From an uncultured Kangiella sp. (lineage in GTDB: Bacteria; Pseudomonadota; Gammaproteobacteria; Enterobacterales; Kangiellaceae): DNA of 64,000 nt. The stretch is from NCBI GenBank assembly GCA_947503435.1, contig CANNDL010000003.1:248001-312000 (forward strand), read 5' to 3'. The notes beneath the pieces were generated by a model. That model was not told the origin of the DNA, did no database searches, and saw only the letters and a list, made by a program, of their open reading frames with translations. A program made the position numbers and the translations under genes. This document shows positions 53,495 to 61,406 of the stretch, one piece after another (positions within the stretch are counted from its first letter, which is position 1; the number at the start of each line of letters is the position of its first letter).

Positions 53495-55234
53495 TTATGA
53501 CTGACTCGCCATTTGTAACACACGGTTTTTACCGGAGTCTTTGGCTTGATACATAACTTTATCAGCGTCACCGATTAAATCCTGCAATTCATAACCAGAA
53601 ATCTTTGAGGTAGTCACACCGAAGCTAGCAGAAATATCGAATTTATTGCCATGCTTAGATTTTGAAGTATCTACTGATTCAATGGCTTGGCGACACTTTT
53701 CCGCAATTTCCATTGCTTTAGTTAAATCACAAGTTGGTAGCATCAAAGCAAATTCTTCGCCACCTAAACGACCTGCAATATCATTCTGACGCCAATGCGG
53801 ACGAGCAGCAGCTATCGCAGTTTCTAAAACCCAATCTCCAACTAAATGTCCATAATCGTCATTAACCGACTTAAAACGGTCCATGTCAAACATAATAAAG
53901 CTAACATCTTTATCAGTGTTTTTTGCATATTCCAAAGTCTTATTACACATCATATAGAAATGATGTCGCGAACATACTCCTGTTAGTACATCGATTTCTG
54001 ACTGTCTTTTTAACCTTACCTGATAGCGTTTTACTCGATATGCCCAATAAGCTAATGACAATAATATCGATAATAGCAAGAGAATTAATAGCTTATTGTT
54101 TTCAGACTCTTCTTTTACAAGTTTCTGCTCTAAGCCCAAGAGTTGATTCTTACTTTCCAGAGCTTCAATTTGCCTTTCTTTTTCTATAGTGTTTTGTTTG
54201 GCTAATTGAAAAGCTAAAAGCTTGTTATATTCATCATCTAAATATTCGTAACGTTTATTCTCGAATAAGCTTAAATATTTATGGGCATTTTTATAATCTT
54301 TTAATTCTTTATAGGAATCCGCGAGAACACGATAAGAGTTCAAAATCCAGCGTTGAGCTCCTATAAGTGATTCTTTTGCAATGGCATCTTTGGCAAATAG
54401 CACGGCTTCGTTATATTTTTTATCAGATAAGGCTAGTTCTGAGTCAATATAGTTAAACGCTGAATTTAACTTATTAGACTGCCTTACAAACTCTTTATCT
54501 AAATTGTTTCTAGTAAAGCTCTTTAAGTTGAGCAAATCATTATTTCTTAATAAGTATTCGCTAAACACAAAATTAATAACATTAGCAGTGTCTAACTCTC
54601 CTGACTTTCTACAATCGTTAATTGTTAAGTCAAAAAAGTCTTTATTATAAGTATTTAAATTTAAATCAGACTCAAGCATTAATCCTCGAACCAAACATTT
54701 TTGCCTATTATTCAAGTCTTCCTTTAAAAGAGTTTTAGCTAAAGTACTAGTTAGCTCGAACTTATGAAGATTATTATAAATAACTAATGATGTAATTCTT
54801 ATAAGTTTTTCTAGCTCAAAGCTGGGATTATTTTTGATAACATCTTCAGCATCCGATAAATACTCTAAAGATTTATTATAATCTCTTAAATTATTATGCA
54901 GGTTCGCGAGTATTACTAACGACTTTACTTTTAATTCAATAGAGTCTGTTTGAGCTAATACTGCTTCGAATCCTTTAATTCCCCTTTGATAATCAAACTG
55001 ATTATTAATAGCATCATAGCTTTTTAGATAATCAAGCCGTAGCTTTTGCTCTTGATTTAAACTATGAGCGCTTTCTTCTAGTTGCTTCAATAACCTTGAA
55101 AACTCTTTTTTGTCTCCTGTTCTTAATGACTCAGCCTGATTTATAAGCAATGTAAGGCTGTGGTCGTCTTCAGCAACAACCACAGTAGAAAAGCAGAACC
55201 CAATAAAAAGAAATAAAAAATAGTTACGAAGCAT
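53495..55234 (-). CDS. TPR-containing diguanylate cyclase, periplasmic sensor type
   Basis: The 579-residue protein has a signal peptide (YFLFLFIGFCFSTVVVA), TPR-like helical repeats over about residues 30-340, a coiled coil, one membrane helix (about 385-405; LLILLLLSILLSLAYWAYRV) and a GGDEF domain. The active site is GGEEF (491-495) and the I-site RQND (482-485) is intact, so it should make c-di-GMP. The segment DVLTGVCSRHHFYMMCN opens the domain. Its start overlaps the end of the short acidic peptide gene by 11 bp, so it is translationally coupled to that gene. By eye its coding sequence is more AT-rich than its neighbours. Confidence 0.9.
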   Translation of the reverse strand: MLRNYFLFLFIGFCFSTVVVAEDDHSLTLLINQAESLRTGDKKEFSRLLKQLEESAHSLNQEQKLRLDYLKSYDAINNQFDYQRGIKGFEAVLAQTDSIELKVKSLVILANLHNNLRDYNKSLEYLSDAEDVIKNNPSFELEKLIRITSLVIYNNLHKFELTSTLAKTLLKEDLNNRQKCLVRGLMLESDLNLNTYNKDFFDLTINDCRKSGELDTANVINFVFSEYLLRNNDLLNLKSFTRNNLDKEFVRQSNKLNSAFNYIDSELALSDKKYNEAVLFAKDAIAKESLIGAQRWILNSYRVLADSYKELKDYKNAHKYLSLFENKRYEYLDDEYNKLLAFQLAKQNTIEKERQIEALESKNQLLGLEQKLVKEESENNKLLILLLLSILLSLAYWAYRVKRYQVRLKRQSEIDVLTGVCSRHHFYMMCNKTLEYAKNTDKDVSFIMFDMDRFKSVNDDYGHLVGDWVLETAIAAARPHWRQNDIAGRLGGEEFALMLPTCDLTKAMEIAEKCRQAIESVDTSKSKHGNKFDISASFGVTTSKISGYELQDLIGDADKVMYQAKDSGKNRVLQMASQS

Positions 55235-55475
55235 TTACTAGTAGCTTATTTTCTTCATTCGAATCGTCATCATGATCTTCATTAGAATCATCATCTTCAT
55301 CGTCATCTTCTGCTGGAACAATAAAGCTGCATATATTCGATTCTAAACCCAATTCTTTTTCTAAAAATTCGATGTCGTTGTTTTGAATAGCTAATTGCAA
55401 CTCTTCACTAATTTCCATATTTTCAGAATTAGTATCAGTAGCTAAATTAGTTAAGTAATGGATTATTTCGCTCAT
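55224..55475 (-). CDS. Putative split-borosin precursor peptide
   Basis: An 83-residue acidic protein starting MSEIIHYLTNLATDTNSENM at the ATG 55473-55475, which has a strong GGAGGAG ribosome binding site. Residues about 21-45 are a predicted helical segment (ISEELQLAIQNNDIEFLEKE), followed by a short hydrophobic stretch NICSFIVPA (47-55). A long acidic tail rich in Asp, Asn and Glu completes it (56-83). This layout (helical recognition domain, short apolar core, tail) matches split borosin precursors such as Shewanella SonA as I recall it, with similar spacing of Leu and Asp in the helix. It lies 63 bp after the methyltransferase and overlaps the diguanylate cyclase gene. Expected modification: backbone N-methylation within residues 48-53. 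This is inferred. Confidence 0.75.
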   Translation of the reverse strand: MSEIIHYLTNLATDTNSENMEISEELQLAIQNNDIEFLEKELGLESNICSFIVPAEDDDEDDDSNEDHDDDSNEENKLLVNAS

Positions 55476-55538
55476 AGTCTCCTCCGATTGATTTAAATCA
55501 CTCCTCAAGCACTACAAGCTATTGATTAGCTTTATTTT

Positions 55539-56276
55539 TTATGCCGGAGGAATCGCTAGAGTAGTATGCATATTCAACTTTGAATTGGCAAGCTCTGACA
55601 ATGCAATTGTCTCAATGCGTGGTTTTGCCGAGGGTAAGGTCGCAGCCTCATAAATAGTGATTTGATGATTTTTAGGGTATTTTTGCAATAATCTATCCAT
55701 AAGTAGCGTTTTTTCTTCTTTATCAGTGCTGAATTTCTTTAAAGATCTATCGCCAACAACCCCAACTTGCCAAAGAATTAGATAGGATGATGGATCGAAT
55801 AGTCTGTTGTGCATTAAAAACTGAGTTGCTTCGTGCTGTTGGCAGCCAAATTTACCTGGATCGATGCCTAAATCTGCAAATAAGCAAGCATCAGCAGATA
55901 CTGCAGGCTCCATATGCGCAGGCAAGCCTAAAGCTTTAACTTTTTTAATTGCATCGTGCGGGACTTTAGCGAAAATCCCTGGATGACCATAAAAAACACC
56001 GCAAACCTTATTTCCATCCCTAACTTTAGAAGAAATTTCAGCGACCATTTCTTTATAGGTCTCTAAGCGAGATTTCCCTTCTTGGTAATACTGCTGCAAA
56101 CTAATAACGTTAGGGTGCATTTCTTTGATCCAAAGCTCAGAAATAGAGTCGGCCATTAAGCAAAACACCAAGTCGGCAGATTTAATAAGATTTTCAGTTC
56201 TAGTGCTAATATGGGCACCAAGAGTGATCCCTGTACCCACACAAACTAAAGAGCCTTGTTTGTCATTACTGCTCAT
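55539..56276 (-). CDS. Borosin-type peptide backbone alpha-N-methyltransferase (tetrapyrrole methylase fold)
   Basis: The 245-residue protein has the TP-methylase fold: GSLVCVGTGITLG (8-20) for SAM binding, FYGHPGIF (95-102), MEPAVSADACLFADLGIDPG (122-141), the segment EATQFL and LILWQ. These are features of the borosin family (SonM, OphMA), not of cobalamin or siroheme enzymes. The catalytic trio is visible as Tyr64, Arg70 and Tyr74 in QQYYQEGKSRLETYKEM; the spacing Tyr-x5-Arg-x3-Tyr equals that recalled for OphMA (Tyr66, Arg72, Tyr76). It lacks the fused core peptide of fungal enzymes, so the substrate is separate, probably the next gene's product. It overlaps the GNAT gene by 11 bp. Confidence 0.85.
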   Translation of the reverse strand: MSSNDKQGSLVCVGTGITLGAHISTRTENLIKSADLVFCLMADSISELWIKEMHPNVISLQQYYQEGKSRLETYKEMVAEISSKVRDGNKVCGVFYGHPGIFAKVPHDAIKKVKALGLPAHMEPAVSADACLFADLGIDPGKFGCQQHEATQFLMHNRLFDPSSYLILWQVGVVGDRSLKKFSTDKEEKTLLMDRLLQKYPKNHQITIYEAATLPSAKPRIETIALSELANSKLNMHTTLAIPPA

Positions 56277-56769
56277 TATTAATATACCAACTGATAGTAT
56301 CGTTATTTTCTGTGCCAGACTCAGGACTGAAACCCTGTCTTTTCAGTGATTCGATGGCTTTAACATTATGTTTAGAAGACTTGGCCAACACTTTAGTAGC
56401 TAATTTATTTTCAAACAGGTAATCAATAATGGCGACACAACTTTCTAATGAGTAACCGCCACTATGTGCTTCTTTCTTTAGGATAATCCCTAACTCATAG
56501 CCTTTTCTTTGTTTATCCCATTGCAGCCCTAAAAGTCCAAACGCTTTATTAGAGTCCGTCTCATTTATAATTAAAAAACGGTTATGTAGTTTTTCAGTGA
56601 AAGCGTTTTTTAATGCAACATTAAAGCTCTTTTCTAATTGTGCTTTTTCTAAAGGCTTCGCAATATGCTTCATTAAATCTGGATCAGAGTAGAGATCAAC
56701 ATATAAATTTCGATCTGCACTTTTAACTTCGCGCATAGTTAGGCGCTCAGAAGAAAATAAAATTTTCAT
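56266..56769 (-). CDS. GNAT family N-acetyltransferase (RimJ/RimL-like)
   Basis: The 167-residue protein has a RimJ/L-type start (SSERLTMREVKSADRNLYVD) and the acetyl-CoA segment YELGIILKKEAHSGGYSLES, followed by ATKVLAKSSKHNVKAIESLK and RQGFSPES. The Gly-rich pyrophosphate loop is imperfect. It probably acetylates an amino group of a protein or small molecule. It overlaps the pepB stop by one base (TAATG) and the methyltransferase start by 11 bp, so it may act on the same peptide, but a housekeeping role is equally possible. Confidence 0.85.
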   Translation of the reverse strand: MKILFSSERLTMREVKSADRNLYVDLYSDPDLMKHIAKPLEKAQLEKSFNVALKNAFTEKLHNRFLIINETDSNKAFGLLGLQWDKQRKGYELGIILKKEAHSGGYSLESCVAIIDYLFENKLATKVLAKSSKHNVKAIESLKRQGFSPESGTENNDTISWYINNEQ

Positions 56770-58037
56770 TATTTGCTTATAACGTTGGCTATTGCTCTAA
56801 AGCCTACGCCAGTGCCACCTGCTGACCATTTACCTGTAGCGTTATCTCGGTAAGCTGCGGCTAAATCCACATGCACCCAGCCTTTGCCTTCATCGCGGAC
56901 AAAACGCGATAAGAAACCTGCGGCATTGGAAGCTCCGCCTGGACCGCCGCCTTTTACCGCACGACTGTTAGCGGTAATAGCAAAGTTCGAGGGGCATTTA
57001 TTGGCATGGAATGATTCTAAAGGTAATGGCCAATGACGTTCGTTTTCAGATTGAGCTGCATTTAAGAAGTCATTACGCGCATCATCATCTAAGGCAAATA
57101 CTGCATTATAGTCTTCACCTAATGCGGTAACCGCTGCACCCGTTAAAGTCGCAGCGTCGATGATAGTTGGTGCACCGGATTCAGATGCAAGCAATAAGCC
57201 ATCAGCTAATACAATACGTCCTTCGGCATCGGTATTTTGTATCTCAACAGTCACACCATTCGGATAAGTTAAGATATCGCCTAGCTTATACGCATGACCA
57301 CTGATTAGATTTTCCGCGCAGCACAAATACAAGTGCACAGGTTTATCTAATCCACGCAATATTGCCAAGCCCAAAGCACCCGTTACTGTAGCCGCACCAC
57401 CCATGTCAGCTTTCATGTGCAGCATGCCTGCGCTTGGCTTAATGCTATAACCACCGCTATCAAAAGTAATGCCTTTGCCCACTAGAGCTGCTATTGGTGT
57501 CGGACTTTCTTGATCGGTTGGATTGAATACTAATTTTAAAAGTGCCGGCGGACGAGTAGAGCCACGTCCTACTTCCCAAGTGCCAATATGACCTGCTTTT
57601 TCTAAATCTTCGCCAGAAACTATTTCATAGCTGACATTCTCTGGCGATAAACTTTGAATAAAATCTGCTGCTTCTTGTGCTAAAACCTCTGGCGCTTGTA
57701 CCTCTGGTGTTTCGTTTACCATTGAGCGCATCCAGCGGCTAACTTGCACTCGAGCATCTAATTCTCTAGCCTCACTTTCCGACAATTCCGCATATTCGAT
57801 TTGCACGTCGATTTTTGGATCGTATGAACCTTGAAAGAAACTCCATTGCGCGTCTAGCGGCCAATTACCTGTTAGTTCAAAGTCAGAAACGCCATTATTT
57901 ACTAGTTTACGCGCCGCCATTTGCACTGCTTCAGCGTCGGCACTATGAACGGTGGCACTATTGTCACCGAAACTAATTAAGCTGCCTTGCCATGCGTTTG
58001 TGGCTTCTTGTTCGGAAAGAAATATTTGTAAACTCAT
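56769..58037 (-). CDS. pepB: Aminopeptidase B (M17 leucyl aminopeptidase family)
   Basis: The 422-residue enzyme has the dizinc M17 motifs: LVGKGITFDSGGYSIKPS (Lys and Asp ligands), HMKADMGGAATVTGAL, the signature NTDAEGRIVLADGL and TLTGAAVTALG. Length and motif spacing match E. coli PepB rather than PepA (which has a longer N-terminal domain). It removes N-terminal residues from peptides in the cytosol. It is followed with TAATG overlap by the GNAT gene and preceded by ribA across 30 bp. Its place in the operon makes it a candidate for trimming the modified peptide; it is also a normal housekeeping enzyme. Confidence 0.95.
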   Translation of the reverse strand: MSLQIFLSEQEATNAWQGSLISFGDNSATVHSADAEAVQMAARKLVNNGVSDFELTGNWPLDAQWSFFQGSYDPKIDVQIEYAELSESEARELDARVQVSRWMRSMVNETPEVQAPEVLAQEAADFIQSLSPENVSYEIVSGEDLEKAGHIGTWEVGRGSTRPPALLKLVFNPTDQESPTPIAALVGKGITFDSGGYSIKPSAGMLHMKADMGGAATVTGALGLAILRGLDKPVHLYLCCAENLISGHAYKLGDILTYPNGVTVEIQNTDAEGRIVLADGLLLASESGAPTIIDAATLTGAAVTALGEDYNAVFALDDDARNDFLNAAQSENERHWPLPLESFHANKCPSNFAITANSRAVKGGGPGGASNAAGFLSRFVRDEGKGWVHVDLAAAYRDNATGKWSAGGTGVGFRAIANVISK

Positions 58038-58067
58038 GGGATTCCTTATTGGGTAAATTTTGTGGGA

Positions 58068-58655
58068 CTATTTGTTAAGAAGATGACCAAGCTTTGATTT
58101 CTTAGTCGATAAGTAATTTTCGTTATGTGGATTTTCGCCAAACTGTAATTCGACTCGCTCTGTCACATTTATACCCGCTTCAGTCATAGAACTAACTTTA
58201 CGAGGGTTATTAGTCATTAAGCGAATTTGTTCGATAGCCAATTGTTCTAAAGCCTTAGCTGCAACTCTAAAGTCACGCTCGTCAGCACCAAATCCCAAAT
58301 GCTCATTAGCTTCAACCGTGTCCATCCCTTGATCTTGCAATGAATAGGCGCGAATTTTATTGGTTAAACCAATGCCACGGCCTTCTTGACGTAAATAAAG
58401 CAAGACTCCTACGCCAGCCTCAGCAATTTTTTGCAAGGCTGCATTCAGCTGAAAACCACAATCACAACGCAAACTAAAAAGTGCATCGCCGGTTAAACAT
58501 TCCGAATGAATTCGCGTAAGCACTGAGTCTTCTTGTTGCCACTCACCCAAAGTAAGCGCCACATGCTCTTTGCCATCGCCTAAATCTAAAGCATGGATAG
58601 TAAATTCGCCGTATGGAGTAGGTAGCTTGGCTTGCAAGCGACTGTTATCGGTCAT
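58068..58655 (-). CDS. ribA: GTP cyclohydrolase II
   Basis: The 195-residue enzyme opens the imidazole ring of GTP for riboflavin synthesis. The zinc-binding Cys set is visible in [20 protein letters not shown], and [20 protein letters not shown] contains the catalytic Arg and Glu region. The segment [16 protein letters not shown] is typical of the family. It is free-standing, not fused to RibB. It begins the minus-strand run toward pepB. There is no other riboflavin gene in the window. Confidence 0.97.
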   Translation of the reverse strand: MTDNSRLQAKLPTPYGEFTIHALDLGDGKEHVALTLGEWQQEDSVLTRIHSECLTGDALFSLRCDCGFQLNAALQKIAEAGVGVLLYLRQEGRGIGLTNKIRAYSLQDQGMDTVEANEHLGFGADERDFRVAAKALEQLAIEQIRLMTNNPRKVSSMTEAGINVTERVELQFGENPHNENYLSTKKSKLGHLLNK

Positions 58656-58738
58656 TAATGTCTTCTATCAATAGTTGGTTAAAAACTAAGTTGGGGGCAT
58701 TTTACACTAGCTCAAGCTTTGGATCAGCTTATGCCAGT

Positions 58739-59569
58739 CTATTCCTCAATAAAATCAGCCACTTCTTGCCAAAATTCTATCCAATCGTCCGGAATATCAT
58801 TATGTCCACCAGAATAAATTCGATGTTTTGCATCCTTAGCCACTGCTAATAATTTATGGAGCGAGCCAATTGGAATTGTTTTATCTTTATCACCGTGAAT
58901 TAAATACGATTTACCCTGATACTTGGCGAATTGTTGCACATTATCAAATGGGTCTTTGATCAAATTAGTTGGTAACCAACGAGCTTTCGCTAAATCTTTA
59001 ATACTCGAATAGGTAGACATCAAAATCAAGCGATGAGGCTGATCAGCTTGTTCAATGGTGCCATCGAGCATTCCATCAAACAGTGACAAAACCGCGCCGC
59101 CACCCATGGAACGGCCCACTAAAGTAATCTTCTTATTATCTAACTCCTTATTATCAAGCACCCATTGATAAGCCAATGCCATGGTTTCTTTTATTGATTG
59201 ATAAGACGGTCTCCCTTGTGAGCGGCCATACCCAGGATACTCCACTAGCACCACCGCAAAGCCTTTATTGCGCATAATATCCATACTGGGTGCCCATGAA
59301 TCCATAATGTTGCCATTACCATGAGCTAACATAATTACTGGCGCTAAGTTGTCGGAGGCTTTTAAACTTGGCAAGTAAGCCATCTCAAACTCGCCTTGTG
59401 AAAAAGGTAGGCGAACAATTTCTCCGTCAGCGCTGTATATCAAATCTGCATTTGGTTCTGGCAGTTGGCTCACTGGGAATAAAATCCCGCGTTGCAAAAC
59501 ATAAAATACCCCACAATAGATAAGGTAGATAAGAGCCAAGCTCAGTAGAATAATCAATATAGACTTCAT
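58739..59569 (-). CDS. Membrane-anchored alpha/beta hydrolase
   Basis: The 276-residue protein starts at the ATG at 59569 with a membrane anchor (SILIILLSLALIYLIYCGVF); an in-frame TTG 24 bases upstream is an alternative. The catalytic triad is seen as Ser in VGRSMGGGAVLS, Asp in HGDKDKTIPIGS and His in YSGGHNDIP. The oxyanion segment is LAHGNGNIMDSW. It resembles the bacterial FrsA/BEM46-like hydrolases. Substrate unknown. It lies divergent from the Rieske gene. Confidence 0.9.
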   Translation of the reverse strand: MKSILIILLSLALIYLIYCGVFYVLQRGILFPVSQLPEPNADLIYSADGEIVRLPFSQGEFEMAYLPSLKASDNLAPVIMLAHGNGNIMDSWAPSMDIMRNKGFAVVLVEYPGYGRSQGRPSYQSIKETMALAYQWVLDNKELDNKKITLVGRSMGGGAVLSLFDGMLDGTIEQADQPHRLILMSTYSSIKDLAKARWLPTNLIKDPFDNVQQFAKYQGKSYLIHGDKDKTIPIGSLHKLLAVAKDAKHRIYSGGHNDIPDDWIEFWQEVADFIEE

Positions 59570-59675
59570 GTTAAGAAGTTGCGCCTTTGCCAATAATCAG
59601 TAAAATTTAGTTCTTAATGCGACTATCGCATATTTGTTAGGCTTTAGAAAAGCCCTTAAGAATTAATGAGGTTAC

Positions 59676-60008
59676 ATGATGTCGCACATCTGCATGGTCA
59701 CAGATATTGAAGATGGACAAGCTAAAGCTTACTCGCACCCTGATCCAAATCAAGATAGAACCCTAATCATAGTTCGTCGAGGGCTAAACGTATTCGGCTA
59801 TATTAATCGCTGCCCGCACGCTGGAACCGATCTCAACTGGCAAGAAGATCAATTCATGACCGATGACCAAGCCTACTTGATGTGCTTTACTCATGGCGCC
59901 TTGTTCGAGCCCGAAACAGGATCTTGTGTCGCAGGTCCATGTGCCGGAGCTAAGCTTTCTGATGTTCCGCTTGAAGTTGAAAATGGAAAAGTATTTGTTG
60001 CTGGGTAA
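59676..60008 (+). CDS. Rieske [2Fe-2S] ferredoxin-like protein
   Basis: The 110-residue protein binds a Rieske cluster with CPHAGTDL (C-x-H) and CFTHGALFEP (C-x2-H). The following Cys residues (SCVAGPCAGAKL) are usual. Two ATG codons at 59676 and 59679 are both possible; the GAGG lies 4 or 7 bases ahead. It is 8 bp from sfsA and may be cotranscribed. It is probably an electron carrier or a component of a dioxygenase system not present here. Confidence 0.92.
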   Translation: MMSHICMVTDIEDGQAKAYSHPDPNQDRTLIIVRRGLNVFGYINRCPHAGTDLNWQEDQFMTDDQAYLMCFTHGALFEPETGSCVAGPCAGAKLSDVPLEVENGKVFVAG

Positions 60009-60016
60009 TTTCTAAT

Positions 60017-60751
60017 TTGAAATTCTCACCACCGCTTGAGAAAGCCAAATTAATCAAACGCTACAAACGTTTTCTGGCTGATGTTTCTCACAAGGAGCTA
60101 GGCGAATTTACGGTTCATTGCCCTAATACGGGTTCAATGAAGAATTGCTGGTCAGAGGGCGATACGGTTTATTTGCTCGATTCACAAAATCCTAAGCGCA
60201 AATATCAATACACTTGGATTTCTAGTCATACTAATTATGGTGACTGGCTCTGCTTAAATACTCACCTGGCTAATCAAATTGTTATTGAAGGCATTGAAAA
60301 TGGCGTGGTTAAAGAATTACAAAGTTACCAAACCATTAAACCTGAAGTGAAATACGGCAAAGAAAGTAGCCGCATTGATTTGATGTTAACCGCCGATGAT
60401 AAACCAGACTGCTACGTGGAAATAAAAACAGTAACTTTACTCGAGAATGATGTTGATGATGAAGTGCTTGGAAAAGGCCGTGGATTCTTCCCAGATGCAG
60501 TTTCTACTCGTGGCCAAAAGCACCTTAGAGAATTAATGGCCATCACTAAATCAGGCCAACGAGCAGTTTTACTCTTTCTAGTTCAACACTCTGGTATCGA
60601 ATCTGTCAGCCCAGCCGCGCATATTGATCCTAAATATGCACAATTATTAGTCGAAGCCATCGATGCAGGGGTTGAAATCCTTGTTTACCGCACCCATATC
60701 AGCCCCGCAGAAATTATTCTGCAAGACTCATTGCCATTTATTATTAAATAA
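60017..60751 (+). CDS. sfsA: SfsA (sugar fermentation stimulation) protein
   Basis: The 244-residue protein begins MKFSPPLEKAKLIKRYKRFL from a TTG start at 60017, which corresponds to the start of E. coli SfsA. Conserved parts: HCPNTGSMKNC, KYGKESSRIDLML, YVEIKTVTLLEN and FFPDAVSTRGQKHL. SfsA has an endonuclease-like fold and DNA-binding ability; its role in sugar use is poorly understood. It is followed by dksA, as in E. coli, after a long intergenic hairpin. Confidence 0.96.
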   Translation: MKFSPPLEKAKLIKRYKRFLADVSHKELGEFTVHCPNTGSMKNCWSEGDTVYLLDSQNPKRKYQYTWISSHTNYGDWLCLNTHLANQIVIEGIENGVVKELQSYQTIKPEVKYGKESSRIDLMLTADDKPDCYVEIKTVTLLENDVDDEVLGKGRGFFPDAVSTRGQKHLRELMAITKSGQRAVLLFLVQHSGIESVSPAAHIDPKYAQLLVEAIDAGVEILVYRTHISPAEIILQDSLPFIIK

Positions 60752-60768
60752 ATCAATGATTTAGGAGG

Positions 60769-60810
60769 AAAAGCACTAGAATTGTCGAAATTTTGACAAA
60801 TAGTGCTTTT
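60769..60810 (+). terminator. Long hairpin between sfsA and dksA
   Basis: AAAAGCACTA (60769-60778) pairs with TAGTGCTTTT (60801-60810), and the inner TTGTC (60782-60786) pairs with GACAA (60795-60799). The T run is short (TTTT). It may end sfsA transcription or form a leader structure for dksA; the remaining 120 bp up to dksA shows no confident promoter. Confidence 0.6.
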
Positions 60811-60930
60811 CAATTGTCATTCATAGGGATACTATCCCTGATTGCTGTTTGGCCACTTATCCCAATAATTGGTTATTTTTCCAGCAAAAAGAATGATTGT
60901 TTGACCATATTTTTATGGAGCATTGATTAG

Positions 60931-61374
60931 ATGCCAAAGAAAAAAGCTGCGACTAACGCAACCCTAGAGAAACTAGGTATTAAGCCTTACGCTGAGAAAA
61001 AAGGCGAAGACTACATGAGCGATGCTCAATACGAGCATTTCAAAAACATCTTAGGAACTTGGAAAACCCAGTTAATGGAAGAAGTGGATCGTACTGTGCA
61101 TCATATGCAAGACGAAGCTGCTAATTTTCCTGATCCTGTCGATCGCGCTTCTCAAGAAGAAGAGTTTTCATTAGAGCTTCGTACTCGTGACCGCGAGCGC
61201 AAGTTGCTAAAGAAAATTTCTCAATCGATCGTTAAGATTGATGAAGAAGAATACGGTTACTGCGAATCGTGCGGTATCGAGATTGGCATCCGCCGTCTTG
61301 AAGCACGTCCAACTGCAGAAATGTGTATCGACTGTAAGACCCTTGACGAGATTAAAGAACGTCAATACGGGTAA
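60931..61374 (+). CDS. dksA: RNA polymerase-binding transcription factor DksA
   Basis: The 147-residue protein is the full-size DksA: a coiled coil containing MQDEAANFPDPVDRASQEEE with the conserved tip residues DxxDxA (here PVDRASQ), and a C4 zinc finger CESCGIEIG...CIDC. It cooperates with ppGpp to retune transcription at rRNA and amino acid promoters. Position between sfsA and gluQ matches other gammaproteobacteria. RBS ATGGAGC is ten bases before the ATG. Confidence 0.97.
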   Translation: MPKKKAATNATLEKLGIKPYAEKKGEDYMSDAQYEHFKNILGTWKTQLMEEVDRTVHHMQDEAANFPDPVDRASQEEEFSLELRTRDRERKLLKKISQSIVKIDEEEYGYCESCGIEIGIRRLEARPTAEMCIDCKTLDEIKERQYG

Positions 61375-61406
61375 TTCTTACCTGAGTGATCCTTTAGCGA
61401 TGACCA

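Noticed and set aside
55539-56276. Cobalamin/siroheme SAM methyltransferase assignment
   Set aside because: The fold is shared, but the motifs (YGHPG, ADLGIDPG, the Tyr/Arg/Tyr trio) and the adjoining small peptide fit borosin enzymes, and no corrin or siroheme genes are near.
56769-58037. PepB as a dedicated borosin maturation protease
   Set aside because: It matches the widespread housekeeping aminopeptidase B in full length and motifs; only its position supports a special role, so the entry keeps the housekeeping name.
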